Notes under the pieces: generated by a model
The model's input: only the letters and a program-made list of their open reading frames with translations
The model's database searches: none
What the model was told of the DNA's origin: nothing
Part shown: one piece after another, positions 34,140-44,122 of the stretch
Numbering within the stretch: the stretch's first letter is position 1
How the letters are laid out: each line of letters begins with the position of its first letter
Position numbers and translations under genes: made by a program
Assembly (NCBI GenBank): GCA_016903675.1
Contig: JADQBA010000004.1
Location: 85,789 to 149,788, forward strand
Direction of reading: 5' to 3'
From: Stigonema ocellatum SAG 48.90 = DSM 106950
GTDB taxonomy: Bacteria > Cyanobacteriota > Cyanobacteriia > Cyanobacteriales > Nostocaceae
DNA length: 64,000 bases

Positions 34140-36365
34140 ATGCAGGACTTATTATTGCACAATTCTCAACAAACGCAGCAACAACTTGACTCTACAGGCT
34201 GGAATGTCATTGAAACAGAGTTTAACCCAGCTCAGCTACATCATAAAGAAACCGTCTTCACCCTTGGTAACGGTTATTTAGGGACGCGGGGTACATTCGA
34301 GGAAGGATATCCTAATGATTCCTCAGCAACGCTGATTCATGGCATATACGACGATGTTGCCATTGCCTATACAGAACTGGTCAACTGTCCTAACTGGCTA
34401 CCCTTTACCATCAAAGTGGCTGGGGAACGGTTTCGCCTTGACACTGGTGAAATCCTCCACTACGAACGTCGGCTGGACATGCGTTTGGGTATTGTCAGCC
34501 GTGATGTGAGGTGGCGCTCTCCAACAGGTCATACTCTGGAGTTCCACTTTGAGCGCTTTACTAGTTTAGCAGATAAACATGCTTTAGCAATCCGTTGTCA
34601 AGTCACATCTGTAGACTTTGAAGGTGAAGTCTCTGTGGAAGTTGGGTTTAATACCGAACCAGACACTCAAGGCGTCAAACACTGGAAAACCCTCAAAGCT
34701 GGTGGTGCAGACAATATTCTCTGGCTTTCTAGTCAAACTCTCCACTCAGCCATGGAACTTGGGATGGCAGCTAAGCTGATAGTAGAGGGAGAAAATCCTG
34801 CACCTGTGCGCGTACATCAGACTGACAGCCCAAAACTTCAGACAACCTTTGAGCTTCACCCAGGAGAAACAGTCTCTTTAGAAAAGATTGTCACCGTATT
34901 CACGTCACGAGAAACACAAACTCCAGCAGAACTAGCACTGATTCGTTTAGTGGGTGCGCCTGGGTACATGACCTTGCTAGCTGCTCATATTACTGCATGG
35001 GAGCAGGTATGGCAAGACAGTGATATTCTTATAGAAGGCGATGCTAAAGCTCAACTCAGTGTCCGCTACAATCTCTTCCAATTACTTGCTGTAGCACCGC
35101 GTCATGATGACCGAGTCAGTATCCCTCCCAAAACCCTTTCTGGATTTGCTTATCGCGGACATATTTTTTGGGACACAGAAATTTTTATTCTTCCCTTTTT
35201 GACTCTCACTCAACCAGCCTTGGCGCGTAACTTACTGACCTACCGTTACCACACCTTGCTTGGGGCGAGGCGAAAAGCGCAGGAGGCGGGATATTCTGGA
35301 GCTATGTATGCATGGGAAAGCGCCACCACTGGTGATGAAGTGACTCCCCGTTGGGTACCGACTCCAACAGGTGATTTAGTTCGGATTTGGTGCGGCGACA
35401 TTGAAGTGCATATCAACACCGATGTAGCTTATGCTGCTTGGCATTACTGGGTTTATACAGGTGATGATGAGTGGATGCGGGATTATGGAGCCGAAATTAT
35501 CCTGGATACGGCTGTTTTCTGGGAAAGTCGGGTTGAGTGGAACCCACAGCGTAATTGTTACGATATCCGTGATGTCATTGGACCAGATGAAAATCACGAT
35601 CGCGTAGACAATAATGCCTTCACCAATCTTATGGTAAAATGGCACTTACAGTCAGCTTTGACGCTCCTAGATTGGCTCAAGCAAGTTTATCCTGGTGTTG
35701 CAGCACAACTAGAAGACCAACTCAACTTGGGAAGCGATCGCTTAGAATGCTGGGATAAGATTGCCAATAACTTATTCGTGAATCGAGATGAAGAAACAGG
35801 CTTAATTGAGCAATTTGAGGGCTTCTTCCAGCTAGAAGATGTAAATTTAGCTGATTACGAACCTCGTACTAAGTCCATGCAAGGTCTGTTGGGAATTGAA
35901 GCAACCAGTCAAAAGCAGATTCTCAAGCAGCCAGATGTGTTGATGCTTCTCTACTTATTGCGCGATAGCTACGACCTGAAAATCCTCCAAGCCAACTGGA
36001 ACTATTACAACCCCCGCACCGACCACACCTATGGTTCCTCTCTCGGTCCTGCAATTAACGCCATCTTGGCTTGCGACCTTAATAAACTATCAGAAGCCTA
36101 CAAACATTTTACCCGATCAGCGTTGGTAGATTTAGAGGATGTGCGGCGTAACGCTGCTGAAGGAATTCACGCGGCGAGTGCAGGCGGAGTATGGCAAGCT
36201 GTAGTCTTCGGCTTTGGTGGTATCCGCATGACTCGATTTGGTCCTGTCGCCTGTCCAAATCTACCCTCTGGTTGGACGCGGTTAAAGTTCCGGTTGCAAT
36301 GGTGTAACAAGTCCTATGAGTTTGATTTAACACCAGGAGAGAACATTACTTGCGGGTTGTTTTGA
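34140..36365 (+). CDS. Glycoside hydrolase family 65 (disaccharide phosphorylase type)
   Basis: 741 aa, typical length. N-terminal beta-sandwich (about 15-270: FTLGNGYLGTRGTFEEGYP), linker, then the (alpha/alpha)6 barrel with GHIFWDTEIFILPF and the general acid Glu484 in DVIGPDENHDRVDNNAF; a C-terminal beta domain closes it. The family splits alpha-linked glucobioses (maltose, trehalose, kojibiose, nigerose) with phosphate to beta-glucose 1-phosphate, with a few members being hydrolases. No beta-phosphoglucomutase is adjacent, so the partner must be elsewhere. Specificity cannot be read from sequence alone. Confidence 0.9.
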   Translation: MQDLLLHNSQQTQQQLDSTGWNVIETEFNPAQLHHKETVFTLGNGYLGTRGTFEEGYPNDSSATLIHGIYDDVAIAYTELVNCPNWLPFTIKVAGERFRLDTGEILHYERRLDMRLGIVSRDVRWRSPTGHTLEFHFERFTSLADKHALAIRCQVTSVDFEGEVSVEVGFNTEPDTQGVKHWKTLKAGGADNILWLSSQTLHSAMELGMAAKLIVEGENPAPVRVHQTDSPKLQTTFELHPGETVSLEKIVTVFTSRETQTPAELALIRLVGAPGYMTLLAAHITAWEQVWQDSDILIEGDAKAQLSVRYNLFQLLAVAPRHDDRVSIPPKTLSGFAYRGHIFWDTEIFILPFLTLTQPALARNLLTYRYHTLLGARRKAQEAGYSGAMYAWESATTGDEVTPRWVPTPTGDLVRIWCGDIEVHINTDVAYAAWHYWVYTGDDEWMRDYGAEIILDTAVFWESRVEWNPQRNCYDIRDVIGPDENHDRVDNNAFTNLMVKWHLQSALTLLDWLKQVYPGVAAQLEDQLNLGSDRLECWDKIANNLFVNRDEETGLIEQFEGFFQLEDVNLADYEPRTKSMQGLLGIEATSQKQILKQPDVLMLLYLLRDSYDLKILQANWNYYNPRTDHTYGSSLGPAINAILACDLNKLSEAYKHFTRSALVDLEDVRRNAAEGIHAASAGGVWQAVVFGFGGIRMTRFGPVACPNLPSGWTRLKFRLQWCNKSYEFDLTPGENITCGLF

Positions 36366-36431
36366 GCCTCACGCAAAGACGCAAAGACGCTAAGAAAGAC
36401 TTTGCGCCTTTGCGCCTTTGCGTGAGGCTCT
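36364..36431. terminator. Inverted repeat between convergent GH65 and alaS genes
   Basis: GAGCCTCACGCAAAGACGCA and TGCGCCTTTGCGTGAGGCTC pair over ~20 bp with AAGACGC heptamer-like repeats inside. Positioned to terminate both convergent genes. The same GCCTCACGCAAAGGCGCAAA motif recurs near 42880 and 50980. Confidence 0.6.
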
Positions 36432-36437
36432 ATTTCT

Positions 36438-39083
36438 CTAGCCGAGTAGGGATGCGTGCAACTCGGTTCGGGCGCTTTCTAAGGCTTCTGGCAATTTACT
36501 GGCGTCGCGTCCACCTGCTTGGGCGAGGTTTGGTCGTCCACCGCCGCCACCACCACAGATTTTTGCTATATTACCAATAAATTTACCAGCTTGCAAGCCT
36601 TTTTTGTTCACCTCTGGACTGAAAGCGGCAACTAAGCTTACTTTTCCTTCTTCGGGTACGGAACCTACTACTACTGCACTACTGTTTCCAAGTTTTTGCA
36701 GTAGGCGTTCTGCTACAGTTTTCAGGGATTCTGGGTCAACGTCTTCCATTTGGGCAACGAGAATTTTATAGTCACCTACAGATTCTACTGTTTGTAGCAG
36801 GGTGTCAGATTTGGCGATCGCTAGCTGTGCTTTAAAGGTTTCTAGCTGCTTTTCGGTGGTTTTGAGTTCGTTTTGCACGCTGGTAATGCGTTCAAGTAGT
36901 TCTTCGGGTTTTACTTTAAAGCGATCGCTTAATTCCCTGACTATGCGATCGCGGACATTGAGGTAATCTAAGACAGATGGACCCGAAACGGCTTCTATTC
37001 GCCGCACTCCTGATGCAATACCAGTTTCTGAGATGATTTTGAATACGCCGATTTCCGCAGTATTACTGACGTGGGTGCCCCCGCAGAGTTCCATTGATAC
37101 ACCAGGGAAGTCAATGACCCGGACTTCTTCGCCGTATTTTTCTCCAAACATGGCGGTAGCACCCAAGGCTTTTGCCTCTGCTATAGGCAGTATTTCTATT
37201 CTAGCAGAATGTGCCTCAGCTATCCAACTATTTACCTGTTCTTCAACTTTTTCTAATTCTTCTGCTGTGAGAGGACGCGGACAGTTAATGTCAAAACGCA
37301 ACCTGTCGTAGGCTACGAGGGAACCTGCTTGGGATATGGAGTCATCGACAATTTTTTTCAATGCTGCTTGCAGCAGGTGAGTTGCAGTATGGTTTGCTTG
37401 GAGGCGACGACGACAAGCCTGATTAATTTGCGCCATCACGGTATCCCCCGTCCGGATTATACCGCGTTCGATGCGTCCGAAGTGGACAAAGAAATTAGAT
37501 TCTTTCTTCACGTCATGAATTGTGGCTAGGATGCCATCGCCATGAAGTTGTCCGCGATCGCCTATTTGTCCACCCGACTCAGCATAGAATGGGGTTTTGT
37601 CGAGGACAATTTGCACCTCTGTCCCGGCTTCTGCTTCTTCTTGTGCAACGCCTCCCACTAATAGAACTTCGACTTTAGCAGTAGCTACAGGTTGGGTGTA
37701 GCCCAAAAAATCCGTCACTTGGATATGTTCAGCTAGCTTGTCGAGGGTACTTTGTACGGTTAAATCGATAGTTTCGTGTGCCTGCTGGGCGCGTTCTACC
37801 TGATGACGCATTTCCACATTGAACCCAGCCTCATCGACTGTGAGGTTATTTTCGGCAGCTATTTCTTGGGTTAGTTCTAGGGGGAACCCGTAGGTGTCGT
37901 AAAGAGTAAAGGCACTTTCACCGCTTATTTGGGTTTGCTTTTGCTGCTGCAACTGGTGAATAATTTCCTCCAGCAGTTTCTCTCCGCGTTCGAGGGTTTT
38001 GAGGAAGCGGGTTTCTTCCTGTTGTAATTCAGCTTTAATTGCGTTTTCTCTTTGGCGGACGTTGGGATAAGCTGCTTCGGAAAGGGCGATGGCTGTCTCG
38101 GCTACAAGGGTTGTAAATTCTCCTGAAATACCAATTAATCGCCCATGACGGACTACCCGCCGAATGAGACGACGCAAGACATAACCTCGTCCTACGTTTG
38201 AGGCGCGGATTTCATCGGCTATCATGTGGATGACGGCACGAATATGATCGCCAATAACTTTTAGGGAAACTTTAGTTTTCTCGTCACTGGTGGTGTAGTC
38301 AATACCAGCAATTTCTGCTGCTTTTTGAATGATGGGGAAAATTAAATCGGTTTCGTAGTTGTTGGGGACTTTCTGGAGGATTTGCGCCATTCTCTCCAAA
38401 CCCATCCCAGTGTCGATATTCTTATTTGCCAACGGTGTCAAGTTACCCTCGGCATCCCTGTTATATTGCATGAAGACGAGGTTATAAAACTCGATAAACC
38501 GGGTGTCGTCTTCTAAATCTATGTTGTCGTCGCCGCGTTCGGGGTGGAAGTCGTAATATATTTCTGAACAGGGACCACACGGACCAGTGGGACCAGCTGC
38601 CCAAAAATTGTCTTCTCCCATGCGCTTAATTCTAGCTTCGGGAAAGCCAATTTGATCGCGCCAGATGGCAAAGGCTTCGTCGTCTTCGTGGAAGACGCTG
38701 ACAACGAGGTGTTCTGGGGGTAAATTAAAGACGGTGGTGGACAGTTCCCAACCCCAGGCGATGGCTTGTTCTTTGAAATAATCCCCAAAACTGAAGTTAC
38801 CCAGCATTTCAAAAAACGTCTGATGCCGTTTGGTACGTCCGACGTTTTCGATGTCGTTGGTACGGATACATTTTTGAGAAGTAGTCGCACGCGGGAATTG
38901 TGGTGTACGCTGTCCTAGGAAGATAGGTTTAAATGGTACCATCCCCGCGATCGTCAGCAGTACGGTCGGGTCTTCTGGCACAAGAGTTGCACTTGGGAGA
39001 ATTTGGTGTCCCCGTTGGGCGTAGAAGTCGAGGAATAAGGCACGAATTTCGTTACCGCTGAGGTACTGGGGATAAAAAGACAT
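36438..39083 (-). CDS. alaS: Alanyl-tRNA synthetase
   Basis: 881 aa from ATG 39083, matching family length; the open frame runs on to 39149 but the added residues are not family-like. Class II aminoacylation core (YLSGNEIRALFLDFYAQRGH, TSQKCIRTNDIENVG, FEMLGNFSFGDYFK). Editing domain has HTATH (about residue 561) and CGGTH (about 664) zinc ligands. The C-terminal oligomerisation domain contains a Gly-run and GRPNLAQAGG. It charges tRNA-Ala and clears mischarged Ser/Gly. The gene is convergent with GH65. A very long hairpin lies ~260 nt upstream. Confidence 0.97.
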   Translation of the reverse strand: MSFYPQYLSGNEIRALFLDFYAQRGHQILPSATLVPEDPTVLLTIAGMVPFKPIFLGQRTPQFPRATTSQKCIRTNDIENVGRTKRHQTFFEMLGNFSFGDYFKEQAIAWGWELSTTVFNLPPEHLVVSVFHEDDEAFAIWRDQIGFPEARIKRMGEDNFWAAGPTGPCGPCSEIYYDFHPERGDDNIDLEDDTRFIEFYNLVFMQYNRDAEGNLTPLANKNIDTGMGLERMAQILQKVPNNYETDLIFPIIQKAAEIAGIDYTTSDEKTKVSLKVIGDHIRAVIHMIADEIRASNVGRGYVLRRLIRRVVRHGRLIGISGEFTTLVAETAIALSEAAYPNVRQRENAIKAELQQEETRFLKTLERGEKLLEEIIHQLQQQKQTQISGESAFTLYDTYGFPLELTQEIAAENNLTVDEAGFNVEMRHQVERAQQAHETIDLTVQSTLDKLAEHIQVTDFLGYTQPVATAKVEVLLVGGVAQEEAEAGTEVQIVLDKTPFYAESGGQIGDRGQLHGDGILATIHDVKKESNFFVHFGRIERGIIRTGDTVMAQINQACRRRLQANHTATHLLQAALKKIVDDSISQAGSLVAYDRLRFDINCPRPLTAEELEKVEEQVNSWIAEAHSARIEILPIAEAKALGATAMFGEKYGEEVRVIDFPGVSMELCGGTHVSNTAEIGVFKIISETGIASGVRRIEAVSGPSVLDYLNVRDRIVRELSDRFKVKPEELLERITSVQNELKTTEKQLETFKAQLAIAKSDTLLQTVESVGDYKILVAQMEDVDPESLKTVAERLLQKLGNSSAVVVGSVPEEGKVSLVAAFSPEVNKKGLQAGKFIGNIAKICGGGGGGRPNLAQAGGRDASKLPEALESARTELHASLLG

Positions 39084-39347
39084 AGTGTTTACAAACGTAG
39101 TTTCAATAACTCGGGATTGGGGAAAGAACAAAAATTCCTTCTCAGTCACCAGACAAAGTATGCCGCACAGAAGGACAATTCTGCCACTGGCACATACGCC
39201 GTTTCAAAAGCGATCGCCTAGTGGATACTAAGTTTGTTTGCGTTACCGGTTGTTAGTACTATTTTTGCATTTTGTTTCAGGTTGCAACTACGCATCAGGT
39301 TGTAGAAACCCGGTTTCTACAGGACTATGTCCTTGCAAGATCAGAGA

Positions 39348-39560
39348 TTTCTCTCAAGAAACACAGGGGTGTAGGGGTGTAGGGGTGTGAGGGTGTAGGG
39401 GTGTAGGGGGAAGAGGGGACGAGGGAAAGAGGGGGAATGGGGGTGTTTGTTCCATTCATAACGGGCGGCGCACCACCCCCCACGAATCAAAGAAATACTG
39501 TCTTTCCGCCTACACCCCTACACCCTCACACCCCTACACCCCTGTGTTTCTTGAGAGAAA
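39348..39560. repeat. Giant hairpin with GGGTGTA-heptad arms
   Basis: Left arm from 39348 (TTTCTCTCAAGAAACACAGG then tandem GGGTGTA) pairs with the right arm ending 39560 (TGTTTCTTGAGAGAAA preceded by TACACCC units) over ~52 bp. The left arm has one extra heptad. The ~100-nt loop has no gene. Part of the 39084-39712 gap, in which nothing else coding is seen. Confidence 0.75.
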
Positions 39561-39712
39561 CCTGGTTTCTTTACGTAAGCTCTAGACTACCAACCTTAGC
39601 AAATAAACCCACCGCTGGAGTGATTTTGTAGTGGCACAATTGTCTAACTGTTGAAAGATGCGCGAGGCTGCTACCAATCATTATAATGATATTCTACGTA
39701 CCGAGGTAACAT

Positions 39713-39916
39713 ATGGCATTGAAATTGAACGTTCCCGACATAGCCTGCGATCGTTGTGCAGCAAAGATTTCCGAATCTATCCATGTAGTGGAAGCCGATG
39801 CCAATGTAGATGTGGATGTCAAAGCTAAAACAGTTACCGTGGAAGCCGAATCCTCTGAAGAGTCAATAAAACAGGCAATTGTTGCTGCTGGATACCATAT
39901 TGAAGGTTATCAATAA
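39713..39916 (+). CDS. Small heavy-metal-associated (HMA) protein
   Basis: 67 aa, ferredoxin-like HMA fold with the metal-binding CxxC in DIACDRCAAKI (Cys13, Cys16), VDVDVKAKTVTVE and AAGYHIEGYQ. The usual Met before the first Cys is replaced by Ile-Ala. Likely a soluble Cu(I) or other thiophilic-metal chaperone; partner ATPase not in the window. GAGGTAACAT precedes the ATG. Monocistronic. Confidence 0.85.
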   Translation: MALKLNVPDIACDRCAAKISESIHVVEADANVDVDVKAKTVTVEAESSEESIKQAIVAAGYHIEGYQ

Positions 39917-40018
39917 TTTTGGCGCTTATACTGAATTCCGTGTAGCATAATATTGCAACAATTGCTACAAACCTTTCTTTCCCTGTCCCTAGTGGTTCGC
40001 CCACATTAATTTTGATGG

Positions 40019-40076
40019 GTTCGTAGTGAGGACTTTAGTCCTCAAAAATACCAGGACTAAAGTCCTCACTACGAAC
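40019..40076. repeat. 24-bp perfect hairpin (GTTCGTAGTGAGG class); gap 39917-40766
   Basis: Arms 40019-40042 and 40053-40076, 10-nt loop. A second palindrome, GTAGAGACGCGAAATTTCGC with GCGTCTCTAC, lies at 40557-40584. No gene in the gap. Confidence 0.75.
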
Positions 40077-40766
40077 AAATCATTGTATTATAAGTAAATA
40101 AATTTACTTATTATCCACGTTCAGGTGTGAAATCTTCGCAATAACCCGAGTCAAAAGGATGCCAAGACGGTACGTAAGGTTGAAAGTTATTTTTTGAGGC
40201 AAGGAAGGGGAGGTTTAACAAAATATTGTATGGTGTCTGGTGAAAAATTAATTGGTAAAACCAGCCCCTACACCTGACGATTTTATAAGTCTCGGTTCAT
40301 ACGGAGAAACAAGGAAATTTGTAAATTATTCAGATATCAGTACACCCTCACTTGAAGATTTTACGGAGAAAAAAAATTTTCTCCTGCTTTCTGATAACGA
40401 GTAATAACGCTGATTTTAGCAACAATCTCTGATATGTACATCCAGGAAATTACAGGAACACTTTTTCAATTGTGAATATTATTCAGTATTTCTACTGTTT
40501 GAAAGAAACTATGTGGGATCAGACATTAGGGTTCAGAAATTTCAACAATAAAGAGTGTAGAGACGCGAAATTTCGCGTCTCTACATGTAAGAATATGAAG
40601 AGGTCAAAAAAATCGGAAATTTTATGTACATTTAGTAGTGGAACAATAAAATATGAGGGGTAATACTGCTAGCTAAAAATACACCGTATTTACTGTTAGC
40701 AAAGAGCGTTAGTAGGTTTTGCCAGGGTTATATCCTTAAAGTTGAAATAAGGCAAAAAGCAAAGCA

Positions 40767-41849
40767 ATGAATATTTCCATTCTGATGTTTGGAAGTGAAA
40801 ATTTTCTCGCCTCACTTCCAGATCAGATCCATAATGCAAACCTTTTTAGCGTGGAAACCATCGCCAATTTCAATCTGGCAGTTTCCCGGATTCAAAACAC
40901 GCCGCCTGATATCATACTTGTACAGGCTAGCTTGGAGGGCAGTATGGGACTCTGCTGTTGGCTACAAGAACAGATAAAACTGTCCTGGATATATTGTATT
41001 CTGTTGGAGGATCGTCCCCAACTACTTGCCGATCAAAGTAAGTATGGCAGCAATTGGGAGTTGGAAATCACCTCCGCAGTTCTAAGGCAAGGGGCTGATG
41101 CCTACATTTGGTGTATGGAAACGTTGGATGCAACGTCTGTACAAGGATGGCATCACTTACTACTAGCGCAATTGACCGTAGGTTCACGTAAAGTGCAGAA
41201 ATACCGCGATCTCATCCGCACAAATGATCTCTTATCGGCGATCGCCTTGGCTGATTCATTGACGGAATTGAATAATCGCCGTGCTTTGGAGTGGGACTTA
41301 CCTAGGCAAATTCAAAATGCCCGTACTAACCACACTCCCCTAAGTTTGATTATGTTGGATGTGGACTATTTCAAAAAAGTGAACGATACCTACGGGCATT
41401 TAGTTGGCGATCGCCTTTTGCAATTACTGTCCATCCGCCTGCGGCACAATCTGCGGTTTCAAGATACTCCATTCCGCTATGGTGGTGAGGAATTTGTCAT
41501 TATTCTTAGCAACACTGGTTGTGAAGAAGCACTGATTGTGGCGCATCGTCTCAATGGCATAATCAGTGAGCAACCATTTGCAGTCAACAACAAATACGCT
41601 ATCAATGTCACCATTAGTCTAGGAACTACTTGTCTGGGACCAAATGATGATGATCAAGGAGTCAGCTTGCTAAATCGTGCTGATCAATACCTGTTGTGTG
41701 CTAAAGCTACTGGGCGTAATCGTGTCATTGGTACTCACAACTACTTATCCCATACCTCCCATCTTCAGACTGTCTCCCCCTACCCCCTCAGTGTTGATCG
41801 CACTCTGACACTCTGTAACTGTTGCGCGTTGTCGCATGGCATTAACTAA
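40767..41849 (+). CDS. Diguanylate cyclase (GGDEF family, GGEEF variant)
   Basis: 360 aa. The N-terminal ~130 residues look like a degenerate receiver (MNISILMFGSENFLASL, DIILVQASL). The GGDEF domain follows (LADSLTELNNRRAL, ISLIMLDVDYFKKVND-type motif) with active-site G239-G240-E241-E242-F243 and RxxD inhibitory site R230-D233. Predicted to make c-di-GMP. The domain should end about residue 325 (AKATGRNRVIG); the last ~35 residues are read through into the 3' end of the convergent peptidase gene, a 105-nt antiparallel overlap, so the tail is probably not conserved. Confidence 0.9.
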   Translation: MNISILMFGSENFLASLPDQIHNANLFSVETIANFNLAVSRIQNTPPDIILVQASLEGSMGLCCWLQEQIKLSWIYCILLEDRPQLLADQSKYGSNWELEITSAVLRQGADAYIWCMETLDATSVQGWHHLLLAQLTVGSRKVQKYRDLIRTNDLLSAIALADSLTELNNRRALEWDLPRQIQNARTNHTPLSLIMLDVDYFKKVNDTYGHLVGDRLLQLLSIRLRHNLRFQDTPFRYGGEEFVIILSNTGCEEALIVAHRLNGIISEQPFAVNNKYAINVTISLGTTCLGPNDDDQGVSLLNRADQYLLCAKATGRNRVIGTHNYLSHTSHLQTVSPYPLSVDRTLTLCNCCALSHGIN

Positions 41850-42458
41850 GGCTTGATATGAAGTCCAATTTTCTTGCAGTAGGGTTTTTGCTTGGAGGGC
41901 GCAAAGGCGCTGTTTTTGCTCACAGGCTGATTCAGAAAACCCCAAACTTGTCAAGACTCCTGCTAGCTTACTTTGATCATCAGCACCACCTTCAGCATTT
42001 TTAAAAACCAGAGTTTCAGCAACAATACCCGCCATCCAAATAGTGCAATAGCGATCCAGTATTTGGGCACCGATGGTACCTCGTTCCAGTTGGGATACTA
42101 ATTCGCCATCATCAAAGCTAACGCCGCCAAGCCCTGGTTGCTTTTGTTTCATCGCTTCCCACGCACTCAGGGTATAGCCGCATACTGGAATATTTAACAG
42201 GTAAGCCACTAGGAAGTGTCCTGCTTCGTGGTGAAGGATGCGTTCTCGATGTGAGCTTGAGAAACTACCTATCCAATCTAACAGTAGATGACCTCCTTTG
42301 CCTTGGAAGCTGAAATTATCGAAAGTTGCTATTGCCAAAATAGTAAATGTGGCAAGTGCAGGGACTGTGGGCGACAAGTGAAATAATGGTCCCAGTAAGA
42401 CCGTGGTGGTCATCAGAAAGACTGATATGGCAATTAAATTCAGAGAAGTTTTACTCAT
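41745..42458 (-). CDS. Membrane-anchored HEAGH-motif peptidase (FtsH/M41-like, no AAA domain)
   Basis: 237 aa. Two N-terminal membrane segments (about 5-25 and 32-50), then ILHHEAGHFLVAYLL (about residues 75-89), the zinc-binding HExxH motif of M41 proteases, and a downstream acidic region (EGGADDQSKL) that could supply the third ligand. There is no ATPase domain, so it resembles the stand-alone Zn-protease-like proteins of cyanobacteria and plastids. Proteolytic activity is inferred. Its 3' end overlaps the convergent diguanylate cyclase; the C-terminal GVGGDSLKMGGMG is low complexity. Confidence 0.78.
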   Translation of the reverse strand: MSKTSLNLIAISVFLMTTTVLLGPLFHLSPTVPALATFTILAIATFDNFSFQGKGGHLLLDWIGSFSSSHRERILHHEAGHFLVAYLLNIPVCGYTLSAWEAMKQKQPGLGGVSFDDGELVSQLERGTIGAQILDRYCTIWMAGIVAETLVFKNAEGGADDQSKLAGVLTSLGFSESACEQKQRLCALQAKTLLQENWTSYQALVNAMRQRATVTECQSAINTEGVGGDSLKMGGMG

Positions 42459-42520
42459 GCGGTAGTGCGGTGTAATCTTTCTTAATTATGAAGCGATATT
42501 GGCTAGTAGCACTGCAAAGT

Positions 42521-42552
42521 AATTCGTAATTCGTAATTCGTAATTCGTAATT
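42521..42552. repeat. Heptameric STRR (TAATTCG)
   Basis: Four tandem TAATTCG units in the region upstream of the HEAGH-peptidase gene. Confidence 0.75.
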
Positions 42553-42707
42553 CCGCGCAGCGCAAGCGCTTCATTGATTTGGAATGGGTGGTTTATTTCC
42601 ACCGTTATGTACTAGACATCTGGTGAAATCCTTGTAGAACGCCACGCGTTCTACAAGGATGGAAACGAATGCATAATTAATTTTCACGACTATGTCTACT
42701 AGTGAGA

Positions 42708-42978
42708 GAATGCTGTTGACAAATCCACGCTGAAGCGCTATGATATTTTTTATAATGGGAATCTGTGCGCTCATATATATATACCCAAATTTCTGCAACG
42801 AGTTTTGCCGCAGATTTAGCAGATACTAGCTCATCGATAAATAAATTATTGGGCGTTGCTGATTTAAAGTATGAATTAGCCTCACGCTTTACTCCTAGGC
42901 GCAAAAAATCTTTGTTTAATCATGTCGAAAAATGTCAATTCATACGACCATTCAGCAACGCCAATTATTGTGCGGGTA
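42708..42978. repeat. ~270-bp dispersed repeat with GTTGCTGA inverted arms (copy A)
   Basis: GAGAGAATGCTGTTGACAAA opens it. Inverted arms 42855-42877 and 42937-42959 (GTTGCTGA...TATGAATT) follow. Copy B is at 50795-51066. The gap 42459-43130 shows no gene besides. Confidence 0.7.
42716..42744 (+). promoter_or_regulatory. Consensus sigma-70 promoter inside a repeat (copy A)
   Basis: TTGACA, exactly 17 nt, TATGAT. The same arrangement with 13 of 17 spacer bases the same recurs at 50807-50835, both within a ~270-bp repeat. No recognised gene is downstream, so it may drive an RNA. Confidence 0.5.
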
Positions 42979-43130
42979 CCTAATTACGAATTACTAATTA
43001 GTCGGTAAAGTATTTTGTGTTTCAATCGCGTGAGTTTAATTTAACCCCTGTGTTCCTTAAGAACACCCACACTGGCGGCGCACCACCCGTTACTCATTAC
43101 AGAAACACGAATTCCCCCACTCCCCACTCC

Positions 43131-44114
43131 CTACTCCCTACTCCCCGTGTTTCTTGAAAGAACTTGTGCAAGCGCTTGCGAAATTGGTAAGCCAGGACAA
43201 CGTTCTAGCCAAAAGAACTCCCCACCAGGATTAACTTCTAAAAAAACATAGCGATTATCAGGAGTCAAAATAATATCAATTGCCCCATAGTTTAATCCAA
43301 AATTAGCCATCAGGTTTAGCAACTTTTTTTCAACATCTTGAGGTAAAGTATAGACTTGCCAAGCGTCGAGTAAAGCTATTCCCTGCTTTCGCCAATCATA
43401 ACGCGCTTTATCTAAAGATTGAGAATTAACCGCAGCAGTAAATACCTGCTTACCTACAATAGTTATCCGCAATTCTAAAGCTTTTGGAACGTTCTCTTGA
43501 AATGTCATTGGACAAAAACGCAATCCATCAAGATTGTCCAAATCCGCCGATGAAATTGGATTGGTAAACACAACCTTCTCTCGTCCTTTATCATCATAAA
43601 TAGCGAAGGAAGAAAGCATTTTTGTAATCATACCCTGCCTACATTCTTGGGCAAATTGCTTGACTGCTAGGGGATTATTTGTCGTTAAGGTGCGTGGAAT
43701 ATCTAAACCTAGTTCTTTTGCTACTTGCAGTTGGAGTTGCTTATTTTCAGCGCGACGGATATTTGGCAAAGGATCGAGGTGAAAACCTCTAATACTGGAA
43801 ATCATTCCCAGAATAGTAACGCGAGATTCTTGAATAGAAGCTTGTCGCAGTTGCTTGTCTATAACATTAGGAATTTTTGACCCTATGGAAATCCGCCGAT
43901 ACCAAACTGCCGATACTTCACTTAAATCTAGCTTTTGATCGTCTGTGGTGAGAATGACTTGCTCACTATCACCGTAGTAAACATCTAGCTGTACTTCTGT
44001 TGGAAATCGGTCTGTATCAAATCGAAATGCTTTTTCCCCATAAGCTTCAAGTGCTTGAGTAACCAGAGAAATGCTTTCGTTATCTTGGCTGTGAGTGATA
44101 ATTAAAACAGTCAT
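43131..44114 (-). CDS. mdnC: Microviridin ATP-grasp ligase, MdnC/MvdD-like (ester-forming)
   Basis: 327 aa, family length. N terminus MTVLIITHSQDNESISLV, then AFRFDTDRFPTEVQLDVY and AVWYRR, closely follow MdnC. The ATP-grasp Mg-binding residues Glu293 and Asn295 lie in FLEVNPGGEFFWLE. By family, this enzyme makes the two omega-ester (lactone) rings of microviridins first, recognising the PFFARFL leader. It starts 8 nt after mdnB ends. Its last residues (NTGSRE) and the TAG are encoded by a GGGGAGTAGGGAGTAG repeat, so the original C terminus may be altered. Confidence 0.93.
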   Translation of the reverse strand: MTVLIITHSQDNESISLVTQALEAYGEKAFRFDTDRFPTEVQLDVYYGDSEQVILTTDDQKLDLSEVSAVWYRRISIGSKIPNVIDKQLRQASIQESRVTILGMISSIRGFHLDPLPNIRRAENKQLQLQVAKELGLDIPRTLTTNNPLAVKQFAQECRQGMITKMLSSFAIYDDKGREKVVFTNPISSADLDNLDGLRFCPMTFQENVPKALELRITIVGKQVFTAAVNSQSLDKARYDWRKQGIALLDAWQVYTLPQDVEKKLLNLMANFGLNYGAIDIILTPDNRYVFLEVNPGGEFFWLERCPGLPISQALAQVLSRNTGSRE

Positions 44115-44122
44115 ATTAACAG

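Noticed and set aside
40472..40663. 63-aa plus-strand frame
   Set aside because: Built across a GACGCGAAATTTCGCGTC palindrome; no family-like sequence.
42571..42904. Two ~75-aa minus-strand open frames
   Set aside because: They lie inside the 270-bp dispersed repeat, differ from its other copy by frameshifts, and have no ribosome site.
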